Assembly: GCF_001905145.1 (NCBI RefSeq) | Contig: NZ_LWLB01000006.1 | Coordinates: 82,374-146,373, forward strand | Direction: 5' to 3' | DNA from: Nocardiopsis sp. TSRI0078 | Lineage (GTDB): Bacteria > Actinomycetota > Actinomycetes > Streptosporangiales > Streptosporangiaceae | Length of the DNA stretch: 64,000 nt | Shown: piece after piece, positions 63,368-64,000 of the stretch | How the letters are laid out: every line of letters starts with the position of its first letter | How positions within the stretch are numbered: the stretch's first letter is position 1 | Program-made: the position numbers and the translations under genes | Notes under the pieces: model-generated | Seen by the model: only the letters and a program-made list of their open reading frames with translations | Databases searched by the model: none | Told to the model about the DNA's origin: nothing

Positions 63368-63846
63368 GCTCGCACAGCACTTCCCATCCCTGGTCGCCGC
63401 CGAAGGGCTCCTGGGCCTCCTCGGCTGCCAACCGTCGCAGCATGCGGGGCAACCGCAGCCGGGACACGAAGCCCGAGCTCGCCATCCGCCGCCTGGTGCA
63501 CGCCGCCGGATTGCGCTATCGGGTCGCGGCCAAGCCCCTGCCCAAGATGCGGCGCACTGCCGACCTGCTCTTCCGGCCCACCAGGGTGGCGGTGTTCGTG
63601 GACGGGTGCTTTTGGCACGGCTGTCCCGAGCACTTCGTCCCGCCGAAGACCAATCCCGGCTACTGGGAGGGCAAGATCGCGGGGAACATCCGCCGCGACC
63701 GCAATACCGACGCCCAGTTGGAGGAGGCCGGGTGGCTGGTGCTGCGATTCTGGGAGCACCAGGACCCGGCCGAGTGCGCCGAGGCCGTGGCTGCAGCCGT
63801 CTCAGCCCGTAAGGGTCAGCTGCAGCGGGCCCGTGTGCTCGACTAG
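63364..63846 (+). CDS. Vsr-type DNA mismatch endonuclease
   Basis: The 160-residue protein matches very short patch repair endonucleases: TKPELAIRRLVHAAGLRYRV, TADLLFRPTRVAVFVDGCFWHGCPEH (catalytic D67, FWH at 83-85) and WEGKIAGNIRRDRN. It nicks next to T:G mismatches caused by deamination of 5-methylcytosine, so it normally accompanies a C5 methyltransferase. The ATG overlaps the NaeI-like stop by 4 bases. Its TAG at 63844-63846 lies exactly at the inner end of the IS element, so the native C terminus may be lost. Confidence 0.92.
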   Translation: MSSHSTSHPWSPPKGSWASSAANRRSMRGNRSRDTKPELAIRRLVHAAGLRYRVAAKPLPKMRRTADLLFRPTRVAVFVDGCFWHGCPEHFVPPKTNPGYWEGKIAGNIRRDRNTDAQLEEAGWLVLRFWEHQDPAECAEAVAAAVSARKGQLQRARVLD

Positions 63847-64000
63847 GGCCTGTTTGGGAAGTCAGAGCCATTCGTTGATGGCAGCGATCTGGACGGTGGC
63901 CTCGTAGCGAAGGGCGAGCTTGTCATAGCGCGTGGCCACCGCCCGGTTGCGTTTGAGCCGGTTGATCCCGCACTCCACCGCGTGCCGGGCCCGGTAGTCG
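63846..64000 (-). mobile_element. IS5-family insertion sequence, right end
   Basis: GGGCCTGTTTGGGAAGTC at 63846-63863 looks like a terminal inverted repeat, and a transposase C terminus is encoded on the minus strand (below). The element runs out of the window. CTAG at 63843-63846 may be a target-site feature (CTAG or TA is a usual IS5-group target). Confidence 0.75.
63862..64000 (-). CDS. IS5-family transposase, C-terminal end (truncated by window edge)
   Basis: About 45 residues are visible on the minus strand: [25 protein letters not shown], ending in NEWL-stop at 63862. The ERxFxRLKxxRxxATRYDK-like pattern is the C-terminal part of IS5/IS1182-type DDE transposases. The rest lies outside the window. 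Confidence 0.85.
   Translation of the reverse strand, partial: DYRARHAVECGINRLKRNRAVATRYDKLALRYEATVQIAAINEWL

Overview
The window is chromosomal DNA of a very high-GC actinomycete. Strong third-position GC, frequent GTG/TTG starts, an Actinobacteria-type XPB helicase next to an XPB-N/helicase-associated protein, a stand-alone GroEL ending in a GGM-type tail behind two CIRCE elements, and a GH6/CBM2 cellulase under an exact CebR/CelR-type operator all fit a Nocardiopsis/Thermobifida/Streptomyces-like organism; Nocardiopsis is my best guess (inference from gene style, not a search).

Layout. 0-11.5 kb: housekeeping and catabolic genes (5'-truncated XPB-N protein, three tandem dispanin-like membrane proteins, XPB, an R2lox ferritin-like oxidase, a zeta-toxin-like kinase, cellulase, Nudix, alpha/beta hydrolase). 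11.5-20.6 kb: an accessory patchwork with a GNAT lacking a start codon, an N-terminally deleted tyrosine recombinase, a TPR pseudogene, several dispersed short repeats, an Rrf2-SDR-SnoaL cassette bounded by 20-bp inverted repeats, a tendamistat-like secreted peptide, and a low-GC pair that looks like a cysteine-rich bacteriocin precursor plus a small membrane (immunity-like) protein, divergent from an HTH regulator pair. 20.6-24.2 kb: a heterodimeric ABC exporter with complementary degenerate ATP sites. 24.2-33 kb: groEL, a PadR-controlled ABC-2 drug-type transporter, a MoaD/ThiS carrier, threonine synthase behind a SAM-I riboswitch, and OtsA. 33-42 kb: GrpB-like protein, methyltransferases, a mycosin-like pseudoprotease, OtsB, a SxxK serine hydrolase and an OAT2-like ornithine acetyltransferase. 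42.5-49.9 kb: a complete polyol-type PTS locus (EI, dehydrogenase, IIA, IIB, IIC, DeoR regulator, PfkB kinase, HPr). 49.9-56 kb: SDR/LysR pair, DUF4386, MFS, nitronate monooxygenase and DUF1540 genes. 56-64 kb: a less GC-rich intergenic stretch and then a defence-like island (HTH/TPR regulator, winged-helix/Cys4 protein, ParB-like protein, SNF2-family ATPase, NaeI-like restriction enzyme, Vsr nuclease) ended by an IS5-type element that abuts the vsr stop codon.

The strongest candidates for an undescribed system are the bacteriocin-like locus at 16.9-19.2 kb and the ParB/SNF2/NaeI/Vsr island at 57.2-63.8 kb, in which no cognate DNA methyltransferase is visible. The main regulatory landmarks read directly from the sequence are the CebR-type box, the twin GTAAC-N7-GTTAC boxes around the Rrf2 cassette, two CIRCE elements, repeated TTCAAACTT boxes before the ABC-2 operon, the SAM-I riboswitch, and paired CTTACA/TGTAAG palindromes before the DUF4386 gene.
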